This document shows, in pieces, positions 32,997 through 45,463 of a stretch of DNA of 64,000 nucleotides (position 1 is its first letter; each line of letters begins with the position of its first letter). Under the pieces are notes generated by a model. That model worked only from the letters and a program-made list of their open reading frames with translations, made no database searches and was not told where the DNA came from. The stretch spans positions 124,001 through 188,000 of the forward strand of contig CM022373.1 in the NCBI GenBank assembly GCA_011800155.1, in the 5' to 3' direction. Both the position numbers and the translations under genes were made by a program. The stretch is from Flammulina velutipes. Its lineage: Eukaryota > Basidiomycota > Agaricomycetes > Agaricales > Physalacriaceae.

Positions 32997-33770
32997 TTAT
33001 CGAGGTCGTGTCTCTAATGCAAAGAATCGGTTTCGCAAACTTGGCTTCTCAGACTTCTTTCGACTTCTTAGCACTAAGAAGACGCAGAGCAGAAGAGCTG
33101 ATAGCCCTAGCCCAAGGCCTAGGACGAGGCCCAGTATCAGTGCAAGACGTTTTCTGTTTGATGGTCGTGTAGCTGCACTTTCCGTACTTGAAGGTATTGG
33201 CAAAGTGGTCGGTGTAGGCGGCGCTACGATCGACGGGGCTAGAGTCATCGTCGGAAAAGCTGTTGCTCTAGAAGAAGTTGGTTTAGGCAGAATTCCCTGG
33301 TTGACATGAGAGAAAAGCTGATTCTTACGACTCATCGGCAATCGTCAACATGATATCCCCGATGTCGAGACGTCCTCCCTCAACATACGTTACACTGAAT
33401 ATCGTCTCTTCCCTTTCCACGAGGTTCACGATAGACACCGTAAGTATGGGAGGTAGAAACGTCTCCCTGACGGTTATGCTTCGTTGGAAGACCGTCACGT
33501 TCATCGTCGCATTAGATGATGGGGACGTGGTGAGGAAGATGGCGGATGCTGCTTTACGCTTTAATATCTACCCAATCACTGGAAGAACATCACGAAAAGT
33601 GTCGAAAGTATCTAAGGCATTATAGATGTTGTAAGTGTAAGCAAGAGTTGCTGGATCAACCAATACTTGCTTGGGGCTAGCAAGACTTGGAGAGCTCAAC
33701 AATACTTGCACGATATCGTAATGTTCTAGATGAGAGCTGCCAATGCGTGTTGAAAGGGTAATTCAAGCGC
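32997..33770 (-). CDS. Single-pass membrane protein with S/T/P-rich stalk, possibly broken
   Basis: The last exon encodes an S/T/P-rich ectodomain (PTPTTLPIPSSTESAATRPS), one long hydrophobic helix rich in Leu/Gly (LALILGLVLGLGLGLSALLL) and a short basic tail ending FFALETRPR, stop at 32997. An upstream exon near 33335-33590 joins across a GTAAGA..TAG intron in frame and contains MNVTVFQRSITVRETFLPPI and YVEGGRLDIGDIMLTIADES. Further up, the same frame continues with PSLASPKQVLVDPATLAYTY and FRDVLPVIG but meets TAG before ILKRKAAS. The stop may be part of an unrecognised intron or a real disabling mutation. The 5' end is unresolved. The fold resembles plasma-membrane sensor-type proteins only in general layout. 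Confidence 0.45.
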
Positions 33771-34944
33771 TCTTGCCTTGTCCTTGTGATGGTCTTGGAA
33801 GGTTAGTGAGGCCTTGTCATGATTACTTTGACGTCACTTCGTCAGTGGTCAAAAACGAGCGCGTTTGATGGCACGTGCACTATTGATCGGATGAACACGT
33901 CCCTTTCCGAAACCTTGTGCACACCAACTCTTTCCTTCCTTCCACCACCATCTTCGCGACACGGTTATTCCTTTTTCTCCAGAATCTTCGACATCTATGC
34001 CTCCTTGTATCGTGTATCTGCACTGTTTCGATACTCTCTGCCAGCATTCGTCCAATGACACCAAGATCGCGAAGATCGCCGCGAGCGACGACCCCAGCGA
34101 CGAGCAAATCAGGACTACGGCGATACATGGACAGATGGCGCCGAAGCACACGCACGGACGTTGACGAAGACCAACGGCCCCATCGGAAGCGCTAAAGGGA
34201 GGGGGAATCGTGAGCAGCAGCAGCGGCGCCCTCAACAGCGACCAGATCTGCGGTCAAGCGGTGCGTGCTCTAGCCTACTTTTTTCCTCTGTCTTACTGAC
34301 CGCTCTGTAGCTACACGTCCTTCTGGTGTGCAACGACGCTGGCCGCGGGGTTGTTAGGTCGGTCGAACTCGTCGTGTGACGCATATACTGACGATCACAT
34401 CCAGCAACGCATCCGAAACCAACATTCTACGCGCCCCCGACGCACTCCAGGCGTTCGACATCTGTCGGCAACTTCTCAAGAGGTCTTTACGGAACGAACC
34501 AGCGTCAGCGTCTCAACTAAGTGCGTCTCATGACATCTCTCTGGATTGTTTCTCAACTCTCTTGCAGCGCAAAGTGAGTGCGAAGAATACACGATCCGAC
34601 GGCGCGCAAGATTGAGGACATCCGCGATCTCGCACGCAAGTCAACTATCGACGTCGCCTCCCACTTGGCCTCGTCTCGTCGATGACAACGCAGCTAAACG
34701 CCCGCGACGTATCTGGATAAGTCCAAGAAGCTCGCTAGTGCCCGGAATTGCAGCATGCTGCATGCGCGTAGGTACGATTTTATACTCTATCTTTTGATTG
34801 ATGTTCATATAACCATTAGGCACCGCGCGCCCTACGCTAACTCAGACCAAAAGCTCGGGGACTTGCCGGTACTTGGATTTCTTTGTAGTTGTTGGTAGGT
34901 AGTGACGGTCTGTATTTACCAATTGAAGTGCATGCGCCATATAT
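33771..34944. other. Unresolved region, decayed or unrecognised coding
   Basis: The plus strand holds short frames separated by splice-like signals, for example one with MTPRSRRSPRATTPATSKSG and one with NILRAPDALQAFDICRQLLK (34376-34615). They do not join convincingly. It may be a small multi-exon gene or a relic. Confidence 0.3.
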
Positions 34945-35499
34945 GTGTATTTCCTTTCGGTACGATTGTCCCAGTGCAGTGCATGTATAGATAGTAGAAT
35001 CCACATTGAACAGAGCTTCCAAGACCTGTGCAAGGGCGCTTGCAAATGCATCCAAGGCTCTTATACGGAATTGCAAGATTTAATTCAAGGTGATACATTC
35101 GGTCTTCTACACAGCCTTTGGTCACCCTTACATCCCTCAGAGGTTCCTTCTAAAGCTTTGGATTCCATCCAAAGACTTGTAGGACGTCCCAATCCTTCCA
35201 GGCCTTACACTACCTTGCATACCCTAGGTAACAGATCAACACTTTTCGTGATGAACTTGAACATACCATGTACACGCATGATCATCTGGGGTATAATCTC
35301 TCCGCTTCCTCGTCCCAAAGTCGTCATGACCGCTCCAGTCGGTTGCCTATCGTATCTGAATTGTAATTTGATCGTGCATACAGGCAACGAAATGAGCTCA
35401 CCAGCCGCCATCACATGCTTCATCTTCTTGACATCGAAAGGGCGTATAGGTTATAGAACTATTCGCGCTCGACACGGTCAAATTGTGCGTTTGTGCTGA
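34945..35499 (+). CDS. ORF of 184 residues, doubtful
   Basis: An uninterrupted plus-strand frame starting MYFLSVRLSQCSACIDSRIH with several hydrophobic stretches. No family recognised and no clear promoter. The opposite strand also carries a plausible frame (MAAGELISLPVCTIKLQFRY near 35250-35420), so one of the two may be a shadow. Listed because of length only. Confidence 0.2.
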   Translation: MYFLSVRLSQCSACIDSRIHIEQSFQDLCKGACKCIQGSYTELQDLIQGDTFGLLHSLWSPLHPSEVPSKALDSIQRLVGRPNPSRPYTTLHTLGNRSTLFVMNLNIPCTRMIIWGIISPLPRPKVVMTAPVGCLSYLNCNLIVHTGNEMSSPAAITCFIFLTSKGRIGYRTIRARHGQIVRLC

Positions 35500-35833
35500 A
35501 GCAAGGCTCCCCAAGGCCAACAGCAACAGCAGCAGGCGGACCATGAGAGTATCCGCTCAAGCCCGTCGCCATGCAACCGGCGTAGTTGTCAGCTTTTTAC
35601 CAGATGGTCATTCATTTGTGGAAAGTAAACATATGGGCGCTCAATTGCCGTGCGAACTGTCATTGTCAAGACATGATGACAGCATATCACCGGGATTATG
35701 TGGCGCAAGGCCCATAATGGATAGTGCATTCCGTTGGGCTACCTAATGCCGACCTCGACGATTAGAACTACGAATACAATTATACAAGCTTAAGATAGAT
35801 GCATCGGACAACTCTCAAAACATACACAAAACA
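35500..35833. other. Intergenic region, no gene seen
   Basis: Spacer before the 3' end of the START gene. TGTGGCGC at 35699-35706. Confidence 0.45.
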
Positions 35834-38800
35834 TCAATGCCGCCTTACAACAGCCACCTGGAAATCCCATCCACCAAGAATATACTTCACCTCAAACAAT
35901 CTCCTAATCTCCCTCCATCCGCTTATGCTATTCGCCTCCTCCGCCTCGCTCAAGTCCGTCACGACATAGATGAAGTCCGCGGGAGATAAGAGTGACCTCA
36001 ATAATGATCCAATAAGGAATGCGATAAGCGCCGTGAAGATGACAGCAGGTAAAGTGAAAGTCCTGGGACCGACAGCGACAGTCGACGGTGGGGAAGCATC
36101 AACTCCAGAAGTAATTCGCAACGTGGGCTTGGCTGGCGGCACATCTAACTTGCGCTTGATCTCCGAAAGTGCTGGGATCTTTATGGCGTTTGGACCATTC
36201 AGCGAGAAACGCGCCAACGGATTCTGGTACGATTGGAAAAAGCTCAGGAATCCATTTGCTTGAGGCTGCGGAGATGGTGGGTTTGAGTGAACGTCGCCCT
36301 CCTAAATGCGAGAAAGAAAAGTTAGAAAAGGCAACCCCATATGTAATGATTTTGCCTACCAGCACTTCCACAACGGCAAGCTCTTTGGATTCCTCCCTCT
36401 CCGGAGTCATCTCTTCGTCAACAGACTTTTCAACCAGCGACGACGACAGTTCTAACAACCCCATATTCACAGCAATGGCAGTCGTGAGCTCTTTCGGTAG
36501 TACGTCTGTTTCATTCGTGGACCTACAGGTCGTCAGCCAACACAACCTCAAGCGAAGCAGCCGATGTACTAACCTTGATAGCACGCTCATCTTCGAAACT
36601 CTATCGTCTGACAGCTCCTCCCTGCCCAACGCAGTCAGGCTCTCCTTCTCTCCAACCACCTTAACATCCTTCACATCATCTTCCATCTTCACGCTAACGC
36701 CTTTGCTAGACCGAACCTCGACCTCAACGATCGACCCCTCATCCTCCATATCCAACAGCCATTGAGGCTTTGGTGGTGCGCTCTGCAGCTCTCCCGTCAA
36801 CGGATCCCGCACCGTCGAAATTTCGTACTGCGCTGTCGGTAAGCTCAACTTGAGGAGATGTTGAGTTGGATGTCCACCGTTCATTCCACTCGAGTGCAGC
36901 GGAGATAGTGGGATTGTGTAGATGGTATGCAAGAGCGGTAGGACACACGCATCGTCGGAATTCGAAGAGAGGTCGATGATGGATGACTTGTTGGTGCGAG
37001 AACGTGATTTCAACGTAACGGCATAACCCTCGGGATAGAGTTTCTTGTCGATGACGATCTCTGCTACTAGAAAATCGGTAGCCTGTCGGGGTTCGCCTTT
37101 CAAGGTGAATGCAGACGAAGAGCGGCCACGAAGTGTGTTCTGTCCAGGGTGGGGTGATAGAGTGGACGTCGTTGTGTTTGATAATGCGGAACCGGAGGAC
37201 GGGGAGGACAGCAAGGATGAGTCCGATGAAGCGGAGGGAAGCCCCGAAACATAGCTTGACACCTCTGAGGGTGAGGGAAGTCCTTCGTTCGACTTGGCGG
37301 TTGACGGCATTCGACTAGATCGAGGAGTAGAGAGGTCTAGAGGCGGGCTTAAGATATCATGCTGTGAGGGCTGGGGTGCAAGAAGGATCGTAGCCCTATA
37401 CGTGCTGGAATCTGGAGAATATTGGGTAGAAATCAACGTTCGGAGTTGATCTCTCCTTCGTAACCTCCAATGAACATCGAGAACAGGGTTATCCTTGCTC
37501 TGGTCAGCCAACACTAGCCCAGCGGGCGGAAGTCTCGTCATAGGGATGGGTGACAAAGACTTGACGAACGTCTCCAAGTTGAGCGACGATCTCGCGAGAG
37601 CAGCATTGAACATGAAGTTCATGGCGGTTGGTATAGAGCCTGCGTAGTCCACGGCCACCAGCCTGGTGCACCTTGACGAGGGGACCGCGTAGTTCTCCGT
37701 CGTGTATGGATCCAGAGTCTCTAACACCCATGCATCGATGAAAACTCGTCCAATGGGGAGGCTGTATGAATTGTACTTCGTCGCTTGAAATTCAGAAGCC
37801 GACTCGGGGCTGAACGACGCCTGCACGTAGTAGCTTACGTTCCTCCCAGCTCCTCCCAGCTCTGCACTTGTGTCGCCCGTATTTCGCCTCGACAGCGCCG
37901 GCCCGACTTGCGTCTTGGCCATCAAGCCTGCGAGGTAAAACCCACGATCGCGAAATGGAAACTGAGCCTTCCCCACCGTGAAGGAGGCGTGGCAGTCGCT
38001 GCCGAAAGACTCTAGAATTGTAGCGTCGTCGAACTTGTCGTCCCACTTTCGCCGGCACTCCTTGTCCATCACCAAGTTCGACAACTCATCAGCCGACACC
38101 CCCTCAATGACCTTCTCGCTCTTGTGTACATGCACAGAGGGAGAGATCTCTGGACAAAGTTTCCGCCGAACAGGAATGCCCTTCTCGCTGACCAAGGCCC
38201 AGCTGGCAGGATCAGATTCCAACGAAAGATGTGTCTCCTGCACCCAGGACAACCCTTCTAGGGCATACTGCATGGGCGGCTTGGAGGCAGATGGCGTCAA
38301 TTCTACTGGTGGTATGACGGCCGGCGTAGGTGTCGGAGAAGCGTCACCTCCAAAGGAAAAAAATCTTGACAAAGGGCTTGAGATTCGTGGTGCCGATGCC
38401 CAACCAGACATGCTTCCGTTCGTCGAAGCAGTGTCAATGGGGGAATCTCCGTCATTATTCGCATTCCATTCCGCGCGCCGCTTTCGAATGACACCAACGA
38501 CAGGAGGCTGGTCCAGCGGAATCCTTGTCGGCTTCACCCGCTTCCTCTTCGCCAACGACTTGATCTCGTGGTCCGGAAGCTCCTCCGTATCCACATTGAC
38601 CTTCGCCCCATTCACCATCACCAAGCCTTTCTCTTTGCCAGGACCTCGCCTTACTATCACCAGCAGCCTTTCGTCGTCCACGAATACCGCATCGTGGATA
38701 ATAGTCAACCACAAACCCCCTCCCTCTTCTGATAATCGATGGCGTCGTAGCGCCGAGATAGACTGTGGTGGTGGGTCGATGACGATGTCCAACGATGATG

Positions 38801-41313
38801 CCCAGGTATCAATGTCGCACCTGAGCTCACACTCTACAACCGGTAAGGTAGAGGGAGCCTGTGAATTCGTCGCGGAGTCGCCTACAGTGTGGACCATTCT
38901 GTTCGCAGACACCTCATACTCCACGCGAAAGCTCAATCGTTCATGGTCGTAACGGATTTCGTTGGCTTTGGCCCCAGATAGGCGAGTCATGACTGGTGGT
39001 CCCCCACACTTAATAGTGAACTCTCCGATGCCCGCCAAAGCGCCAATCATCTGATTGGGGATCGATGTCTTGTTGGTCCATCCCTTGGGGTCGGATTGTT
39101 CCAGCAGTGTCACCTGCGTCGTAGTTGGCGACAGAGCCTCGATAGCCCAGCCTTGCAAATCGACCTGCATGCGAATAACATTTTGCTCGGTAGGAGGTAT
39201 GGTCGGGAAAAGATGGGGGTCGTCGGCCGAAAAGGCGAAAACATGTATTGTAGACGCAGATTTGTATACCGTCTTCAAGACAACCGAATCACGACCACTG
39301 ATAGGGAATTGTTAGACCACAATTGAGTTCCATAGCAAGGTCTTACTTGACTGGCCATGCCGGTTTCGTCTTCAAATGCCAGAGCTCGGTGAGGTCATTG
39401 ACGTCCTCCAAAAGCACAGCATCTTCATGCTGTTTATCCCAATAATCCTTGGCTCCCGGAGTCGCTATTGCGCCATATAGGTCCCACAGGCCCACACCAA
39501 CGAAGGTGGCCTCGGCTCGATAGACCACCAATGTCGGGTCAATAGAATCCAGTTGAGTAATCGTAACCCCACGGGCTTCCGTCGCTAGATAGTCGCAATT
39601 AGAGACATATATACTGGTGAAGAAACGGCTTACTTCGCTTCCATTTCGCCTCTGGCTCCTGAAGTAGAGATGAAAAGTAGATGTAGTTCCTCTTCACTCG
39701 AGACAGTATCGATTTTTCCACTGCAGGCGTTCGCTCCATGTGTGGACGAGCTACAACGACGTTCGAAATGGATGAGGCAATGCTCGGAGCAGTATGTGAA
39801 GATGAAGCGGAGGTCTGGAAACTCAAGCTTGCACTGCTCGAGAAATCTGGGAGGGAGGACCCAGTTGGTATCGCCGTTGGGTTCCCTACGTGTTCAGCAC
39901 TGGCAATCGCGTGGGGAATGCCATTCAGGCGAAGCCCACTAGAAGGGCCAGAAAGTTCGATAACAAGGCGGACTTTGAGAACGGCGTGTTCGTCTATTAG
40001 AGCATCGTGGGACAGACGTAGAAGAATCTGGTCCAGTGGTACACCAGAGGAGTATGAGCTGTGTTTGGATGCACGCGCTTGCCATGGGATGTTCTCTGTC
40101 TCAACACACGAGCCCTTCAACGAAACTTGGACATCCCAGCCCGCAGAGGCAGGGAGAATGCATTCGACGGAGCGTGTAAGACGATTGTATTCGTTGATAA
40201 GCTGCTTCTCGTCCGTCGCCTGCGCATACGCCGGGAAAGAAGTCGAGCGAAGGTCTTCGTCTTCGGGAATAATAGCATATTCCACTGCAAGCGCCTCTCT
40301 GTCGATTTGGAAGCGCACACGTTCAATCGTGACCCCGTTCCCATAACCGACGAGTTTGGGTACCCTGGTTCCTCTCTTCATGACGGTCTTGAACAGGCCC
40401 AGTACCATGGTCGATAGTTGTTGCACAATGCCAGAGACGGAAGTCATGTTCCATACGGAGCGTAAGTCGTGCTGCCAGAAGCAGGTGATTCGTATTCGGG
40501 GTATGCCCTTGCGTTTAGTCGTGTCGGTGATTGTTGGCTGCAAGTGCTGGATACACCAGGCAAATACTACAGTCGATGAGCAAGGCAAGACGGCAGACAA
40601 ATCAAGGAAACGCACAAGATACATTGGATCGAACATATGGCGGAGACGGACGCAGGTAAACTGGCTCTTCTGGCGAACGTGGCAGCGAGGTAGAGACGTC
40701 GACAAATGTGGATTGGTCTCGGAACGAGCGCGATATTGTCACAGCGTCGCGAGGGCTGAAAGGAATCAGAATTGAGCATGAATGCCACGAAGACAACGCA
40801 CTTTGCAGGCCAACCCAATGTGAAGTTTGTTTTACATATTCGAGTGCTTGGATCAAACGTTTCCACCAGGTGTGCGTCAACAACTGCAGGATCCCACTCC
40901 TTCCGTAATTCCGGCGCAGAGAACACCGTCTCCCATGGCTCGAGTGTTACGGAGTCTTCACCAGTCGCGACTTCAAGCGTAAGCCGATAGATGTCTTCTC
41001 CAGATTTGACGCTCTGTCGATGCACTACTACGTCCGTCAGCTCTGGCACTGATAATAGTCGAGTCTTCCCCTTCCGACTGGGCGAGATATCGGTTGAGTT
41101 TGACATCCTTTTCCATTCGTTGGTAGCCGTCGAAGTTAACAATGTCTGGAAGTGAGATTCCGCCTTCCCCAAAGCTTCATACCATGACCGTTTGAGACTA
41201 ATGAAAACAGGAGATGTCAATGAAAGCCAGCTAGAATTCACTGTATACCCACCTCGAGCCATCCGACATCTCTCGTCGTGGCTAATGGCAAAGCTCGATG
41301 CTCTCAATGACAT
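35834..41313 (-). CDS. Giant triple-START lipid-transfer-like protein with C-terminal anchor
   Basis: Exons on the minus strand from 41313 to 35834 join in frame to a protein of roughly 1,700 residues. It starts MSLRASSFAISHDERCRMAR. Three START-like folds can be read. The first has WETVFSAPELRKEWDPAVVD and GWPANPRDAVTISRSFRDQS. The second has GLWDLYGAIATPGAKDYWDK, then AWPVNGRDSVVLKTVYKSAS. The third, inside a 1059-codon exon, has GVSADELSNLVMDKECRRKW and FPFRDRGFYLAGLM. Long Ser/Pro-rich linkers separate them. The last exon carries one membrane helix (LPAVIFTALIAFLIGSLLRS) near the C-terminus. START domains bind sterols or phospholipids. A tethered lipid-transfer role at membrane contact sites is inferred from the anchor. 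Two introns use GTGCGT donors. The intron at 36300-36360 was set by GT..AG and frame. Confidence 0.78.
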
Positions 41314-42110
41314 ACAGAGGGCAAAGGCAGATCATTGCTTGTCCATATTTGTTCCCCAAGTCGTTGCCGCCACACAGGCGCGGTCACCTGATCGTGCTCA
41401 GTTACGCTGTAGCATCCTTTACGCTATCCAGCGCATAGTCCAATCGGAAAGATTGTACCTTCTGGTGACCCCGCCCTGATCATCCCACATATAGTCCAAC
41501 GTACTTCGTAAAATCTTGACGCTTTCCTTCCATCATGCCGTACTGTACTGCAGCTGCATCTAAGTACAATAATTGGAGAACAGTGGCACTTCCAAGTAAG
41601 AAAATCTTGTATGCTGCATGCTGCATGCGGTCGGAAAATATCTGCCCGATATTGCTTGACGCAGAGCATAAATTCAACAACTGAGACAAAGTCACGGTCA
41701 TATTTTGAAAGCTTTCCTTCAAACACGTCCAAAGGAATGAATGAGCTAGTACTCTTCTCACAGAGATATCAGATAAAAGTCAACGATGAGCAGTCGTCGA
41801 AACTTCATTTCTTCCATGAATAAGGACCTTCTTCGCGCTCCGACTTTCCAACTCGTCCGTCCAACATTTCAATACTACTGCGCTATACGCAGATACAGAC
41901 CTCGATGATCACATTCGTCAGTGATAGCAAGCACGTCACTCGTTGATACCTCAGCTATCGATTACTTGGATCGCCACGGGCAGTTCTGGAGAATACAATA
42001 TTCGAATTTTAGCAAACAGCAGATAGCATTGTACATATTGTAATGGGATAGCGAGGACATGAAAGCAATGGGATAGCGAAAGAAAGAAATCGAGTATGAC
42101 GATGATAAAC
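41314..42110. other. Intergenic region, no gene seen
   Basis: About 800 bases between the START gene start and family copy 4. No supportable gene or repeat; short ORFs only. The promoter of the START gene is presumably in the first few hundred bases. Confidence 0.45.
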
Positions 42111-43465
42111 CTAAGGTGCACGTCTTGACCGTTTGGCGCGTGGGGCCGGTAGAACGTCCACAGCGGCTTGCCTCTTCTTCGACGACCTAGTCACCGGTGG
42201 TAGTGCCGGAGACTGGTCGTCTGACTCGGGAGGCGTAACTGGAGGTTTTCCCTTCCTCGCGCGCTTAGCTTTAGGACCAGCGACAACGGGAGCCTTGTTA
42301 GTACTCCGTGTCACACGCTCTGAGACAGGAAGAGGTGGGGGCGGCTTTTTGCCGAGAGATGTGGGAGTAGGCACACGGGTACGAGCAGAACCTGCAGCTG
42401 ATGAGGAGGGATTCTGTGAGCTTCTGTTGTGCGACACTCTTTTGCTCGGTTTCTTGCCGGTTGGCGCCTTGGTTGCAGACTCTGGTAACACCTGGTCTGC
42501 CTGCGGGGAGTCGTATTTGTGAGGGTGCGCCTTCATGTAACGGACCAATCTCCGATGCTCCCGACGATGAATGGGTTCAAGGTAGGAAAGGTCGTCGTCG
42601 GTCAACAATTCTTCTTCCTTGCCATCTGAATCGTCGCTTGGTGGCGGCGTTGGCTGGGGATCGTAGCGAACTTCGGCTGTTGGGCGAGACTTGAATTCAT
42701 CCCAAGTTCCATGGAACCAAGAGATGTTGATAGGCTGGCCGACCATACGCGATATCTCCAATATAAGCCGTATAAGCCAATCGAAGTCTCGAAAAGAATT
42801 GGGCTCCTTGTCGGTGTAGCCTTCTGCCATATATTCTCGGAAGGGAGGATAAGTGAAGCATGGGTGATAGGTTGTCCTAACGGGAGGAAAATCGGTGTAG
42901 GGATAAGGATAGGCCTTGCCATTCACGTAGAGTATCGTGTTCTCGTCTGTAACGGGTGGCAGAAGTTGGTAGACATATTCAGCATCAGCGAGATGCTGAG
43001 AAGGGGCGGTGATGTAAGCGATTGGAAGAAATTGAAAGGAGAATCACGTACTTGGATGAAATGTATTCTTTCTTTCGTCGCCAGCTTATGGTTAACTTGG
43101 AAGAGCTCGCAAACCTTTTTCATGAGCTCTTCCGAAGGCATTAGAGCCCACTCCCCGCGACTGAATCTATCGGCCATGTCTTTTGCAACTAATGCCCGTT
43201 GAGTTCACAGCAGTCGCAATATCGTAAACGGAAGAGACTTACGATGTTCGGTTGTGCATGGTCTGTTATCGTATTCAGCTAGGCCGCCACGTCGGAGGCC
43301 TAAAGAATATTCAAGGCCATCCATTCGCTATATAACAGTTAACATCAAACGACTACAAATGGTTGGAAGGCGAACCCCAATAAGCAGTGAAGTTATATTG
43401 AAAGCTTCACGCTCAATGATAGGACCATCCTGTGTAGTGATATCACAGAGGTTGACAGTGTTCAT
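42111..43465 (-). CDS. Unrecognised four-exon family, cluster 2 copy 4
   Basis: Exon 1 starts MNTVNLCDITTQDGPIIERE (43465). Exon 2 has MDGLEYSLGLRRGG. Exon 3 runs from MADRFSRGEWALMPSEELMK to ERIHF. Exon 4 runs from HLADAEYVYQLLPPVTDENT through VRTTYHPCFTYPPF, INISWFHGTWDEF, an acidic patch (EEELLTDDDLSYLEP) and YMKAHPHKYD to a Pro/Lys-rich tail with two VTRS motifs, ending RAKRSRRAP. The core is almost identical to copy 6, while the tail matches copy 5, making a mosaic. Function unknown; nuclear location is inferred from the basic tail. Confidence 0.7.
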
Positions 43466-43843
43466 TGCAGCGGATGAAGGGAACGGCAAGGTATGGTGGT
43501 GGTAGGAATCAGGTCTAGTCTTTGCGTCAACAAAGGCCATCCAATTTCGGGAGAGATCACGTGCACGACGAAATTCGCCTTGTTCCACAATCCTTCCTTC
43601 TTTTGTATTCCTGCTGTCAGTATCAGAGCGTCTGATGACAGTAGTGTGATCTTGGCGCATTCCTGCGGCTTGTTTAATCTATAGCGCTTAGCGCTTTCAT
43701 AGGCCTCATCTCCGACACACACTTTTCTACGGCTCTTTCTATGCACCACTGGCACTTGCACTGAGCGAATGTCAATGGGCGTTAGCATTCTCATGAAGAA
43801 ATGTGCAACGAGGTGCGTAGGTTTATCATCGTCGTTTGATTAA
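43466..43843. promoter_or_regulatory. Divergent region between family copies 4 and 7
   Basis: 378 bases between divergent homologues. No gene resolved, although a short upstream exon for the plus-strand gene could lie near 43770-43815. Confidence 0.35.
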
Positions 43844-45463
43844 TTGCACGGACACTGGACAGCTATCACGATGTTACAAGGGTCAAGACTACCCTTGGTT
43901 TGCGCCCGTTATCCCATACATTATAAGACAGGTGAGCTTGAAGACGGGATTTCGCATTTCCTTTTTCTTGGACGTCAACCATACATGTCAGAAATCGGAG
44001 GACACGTCCTGCGGACGAGGGACTATCAACCTGCCTATCCAGACCACTTGAGCGAGCCTGCCGACGATTCGACAGACTGTGGTCCTATAGCCCTCCCACC
44101 CCATCCTTTGGCAGACAATACAGAGAACGAGGAAGATGGCATCCTTCCTGCTCAGTACATCGATGGGAAGATTTACCTTCAGGCGACTCCAGGCAAGGCT
44201 ATAACCAGAAATGACCGCAGGAGTAGGGAAATCTGGTCGCGACTTCTGATTTGCAGTGTTATGCCTTGGCTTTGTAGCATCACACGCACATTGAGTGTAT
44301 GTGGCATGGTTCAGGCGTGCCATTTTGTTCCCAGGAACTGGAGTTACACGAAGAAAAAGCTAGTCAGTTCTTTTCCAGCACCCATGAGTCTAGCCATGCT
44401 AATATTGTCTTCTTTAGATGCTTTGCGTGGAATTCTGTCTTGGCTTTATGCGTCCGCGGTCTCTCAACTTGGACACAAGATTTAACATTTGGGCTTGTGT
44501 GTCTCATCTCTTTTTATCTCGGGGAAGGAGCTAACACGAGTATAGTGTCTGTGACATACCATTATGCCTTTGATCACGGCGCGTTTGGCCTCCTGCCTAC
44601 CTTGTTATGCATTCTTCTAGTGCGAACGTTAATCAGGAAAAACCTGGGGAGATCTTTGAAGGACCGAGACTATTTTAAGGACGTGAGTGCATACCATGGA
44701 AATCTTGACCTTCGATCTAAACAACTTTGCCTAGTATTTGACGCCTCCCAAAGATTCGAATGGCCAATGGCTGTACGATTTCCTCTGCTTTTCGATTCCG
44801 GCATCACATTCCATCCCTGTCAACACACCTTATCAGCGTTCAGATGGACCGTGGATGAACGACGCTGAGGAATGGAGATTCGAAGATCATCCCTACCGCG
44901 GCCTCAATCAGCTGGAGTGTCATGTACACCCATTCTTCGTTATCATGAATACTCACGCCAAAATCCAGGAGTATGGGATGCAGCCATTTTGGACCGCCGA
45001 CGAGACTAAACGGGCTTCACTCATCGTCGGTATGATGGATCTTGTCCAGAGTGCCCCTGTCAAGGAATTCGCGAAGTTGCCCTCAGCACCCCATCGTCCG
45101 CTTGTTCGCAGTCCTCGGTCGGTGACGCCTCCCCTGACTGAACGTTCTCAAGGGTCTCAAAGGTCGACACCTGTAGCCGTTCTATTCCAGCCCTCTGAAC
45201 CTAACGATGACGAACCGGTGGCAGGACCGTCCTCCGTCAGGCTGGAAGATATGCCGCCAAAGAGAGCCAGGAGGCTTGTCGCGGGCGCGACCAAACGGCA
45301 GCGCGAACCGGAAGCACCTTCACGTGCTCCAGTGAAGAAGAGGAAGACCACGCAGCTGCCAAAGGACACGGATGTCCAGCCGACGGCCGTATCGTCGGGC
45401 ACTCGTGCTCGGAAAGCTGAGTCTTCTCGCCCAAAGACCCGCAGTGTTACCCGTGGCGCATGA
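43844..45463 (+). CDS. Diverged plus-strand member of the unrecognised family, copy 7
   Basis: The 3' half is clear. Exon 44546-44682 (YAFDHGAFGLLPTLLCILLV, ending DRDYFKD) aligns with exon 3 of the other copies (EWALLPS). Exon 44735-45463 (YLTPPKDSNGQWLYDFL, LECHVHPFFVIMN, then a 150-residue basic tail ending RPKTRSVTRGA) aligns with their exon 4, including the VHPxFVI motif. The 5' half (43844 to about 44220: HVLRTRDYQPAYPDHLSEPA and following) is open across one GTGAGC..CAG intron, but its join to 44546 is not resolved and it may belong to another gene. Function unknown. Confidence 0.45.

Noticed and set aside
34945..35499. Transposon-derived coding sequence
   Set aside because: No terminal repeats, target duplication or transposase/reverse-transcriptase motifs could be found around this ORF.
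37978..38952. 324-codon plus-strand ORF
   Set aside because: Antisense shadow of the large START-protein exon, whose opposite frame carries recognisable START motifs and a 1059-codon open frame.
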